Shown here piece after piece: positions 63,181-64,000 of a DNA stretch of 64,000 nt (position 1 is its first letter; the number at the start of each line of letters is the position of its first letter). Under the pieces are notes generated by a model. The model was not told the DNA's origin. It saw only the letters and a list, made by a program, of their open reading frames with translations, and did not search any database. A program made the position numbers and the translations under genes. Source of the DNA: Paraburkholderia sp. UYCP14C. GTDB taxonomy: Bacteria; Pseudomonadota; Gammaproteobacteria; Burkholderiales; Burkholderiaceae. The stretch is taken from positions 218,228 to 282,227 of the forward strand of contig NZ_SELS01000005.1 of the NCBI RefSeq assembly GCF_004197395.1, in the 5' to 3' direction.

Positions 63181-63922
63181 ATGGATCTGAATCTACGGGA
63201 CATCCGCGCGTTCGTCGCGGTCGCGCAAACGGGCAGCTTCACGCGCGCGGCCGCGCGGCTGCATCTGTCGCAGCCGGCGTTGACGGTGCAGATTCGCCGG
63301 CTGGAGGAAACGGTCGGTTTGCGCCTGTTCGATCGCAACAGCCGCAACGTCGCGCTGACGCCGACCGGCCGCGAACTGCTGCCCGTGCTACAGAAATCGC
63401 TGCACGACATGGAGCACGTGCTGCTCGACGCACGCGCGCTCGGCGAAGGCGCGAGCGGCACGGTGCGCATCGCGTGTCTGCCGACCTTCGCGGCGAGCGT
63501 GCTGCCCGAGCTCGTGCAGGCGCTCAGAAAAGCCGTGCCGCGCGTCGGCTTCGAGGTGCGCGATGTCGTCGCGAGCATGGTCAACACGTTGGTGCGAAAC
63601 GAGGATGTCGATATCGGGCTGACCGGTGGCGAGCTGAACGACAGCGCGCTCGAGGTGCTGCATGAGGGCATCGACCGGCTCGTCGCGGTGCTGCCGAAGC
63701 AGCACGCGCTCGCGCGGCGACGCCGCCCCGTCACGCTCGCCGATCTCGCCAACGAGCCGCTCGTGCTGACCGCGCAGGGCACCAGCGTGCGCGCGGTCGT
63801 CGACAGCGCATTCGCCGACGCGCAATGCGTGCCGCGCATCGCCTGCGAGCCGACGTACATGATGAGCGCCGTCGCGATGGCGCGCGCCGGGCTCGGCATC
63901 ACGATCCTGCCCGCATCGGCGC
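63181..63922 (+). pseudogene. LysR-family regulator gene interrupted near its 3' end
   Basis: The first 246 or so codons read as a normal LysR protein: MDLNLRDIRAFVAVAQTGSF with the helix-turn-helix TRAAARLHLSQPALTVQIRRLE, then the effector domain (GTVRIACLPTFAASVLPELV, ...GLGITILPASA). After the last Ala codon (near 63920) the sequence no longer resembles the family; what follows looks like the end of an insertion sequence. About 50 residues of the effector domain are therefore missing. Divergent from the CitMHS operon, 98 bp apart. Confidence 0.7.
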
Positions 63923-63923
63923 G

Positions 63924-64000
63924 TGTATCGGCTCCGGTTGTCTGGACAAGCTTTTGCAGCTCAGGCGGCCAGCTTCATCAGCCTTTCCTGACGGGCTTCG
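63924..64000 (-). mobile_element. Probable end of an insertion sequence with the last codons of a transposase
   Basis: Starting at TGTATCGGCTCC (63924) the sequence departs from the LysR gene. On the minus strand a frame entering from the right edge reads EARQERLMKLAA and stops at TGA (63961-63963), 37 bp inside the supposed end. The arrangement, with a terminal TG and a transposase gene reaching almost to the end, suits several IS families; the family cannot be fixed from 77 bp. Confidence 0.5.

Overview
The window is GC-rich proteobacterial chromosome and almost certainly Paraburkholderia or Burkholderia. The main pointers are a LuxR / RsaL / LuxI quorum-sensing locus of the BraR-RsaL-BraI layout, a small protein of a family I associate with Burkholderia (DUF3005), a Burkholderia-type porin, and gene packing with ATGA overlaps. 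No rRNA, tRNA, CRISPR array or complete prophage was seen.

Layout. 1-3.2 kb: a DHA2 efflux pump running off the left edge, then a three-gene overlapping lipid-type operon with two damaged members (a C-terminally short HpnL-like protein and a 2OG-Fe(II) oxygenase with an amber codon inside its HxD iron motif). 3.4-9.3 kb: small conserved genes, a serine acetyltransferase, a DUF3005 protein, an atypical SDR and a candidate 65-nt small RNA. 9.3-17.5 kb: a sugar-acid block (L-arabinonate-type dehydratase, Fe/putrescine-type ABC transporter, SMP-30 lactonase, DHDPS-family enzyme) with a GntR-type operator over its distal promoter. 18.0-19.8 kb: quorum sensing. 19.9-25.9 kb: GntR regulator, universal stress protein, FNR, EgtB/SenA-like enzyme, diguanylate cyclase and cytochrome b561. 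26-32.8 kb: CHRD protein, second diguanylate cyclase, ilvD, alpha/beta hydrolase and AtoE-type transporter. 32.9-34.1 kb: a DUF2778 peptidoglycan-targeting protein with a small membrane protein (possible effector-immunity pair) beside a hairpin-rich stretch. 34.1-40.3 kb: amino-acid uptake genes, two of them broken. 40.6-48.5 kb: PRC-barrel protein, a leucine-rich-repeat protein kinase coupled to a periplasmic sugar-binding protein, ogt, an amidohydrolase with an AraC regulator, an SDR remnant and a dienelactone hydrolase. 48.7-52.1 kb: a structured ncRNA candidate, porin and DHA2 pump. 52.2-60.0 kb: PpiC, GH3 glycosidase lipoprotein, gudD, a sugar-acid MFS and its FCD-type GntR, linked by a shared operator-like motif. 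60.1-64 kb: AtuA-like pair, CitMHS transporter and a divergent LysR gene cut off by an apparent insertion sequence at the right edge.

Two themes run through the window. One is sugar-acid catabolism: two separate sets, each with a dehydratase, a transporter and a GntR-type operator or regulator. The other is gene decay: at least five genes carry a nonsense codon, frameshift, internal deletion, 5' loss or insertion, and a sixth is short. All assignments come from reading the sequence and recalling families; no database search was run.
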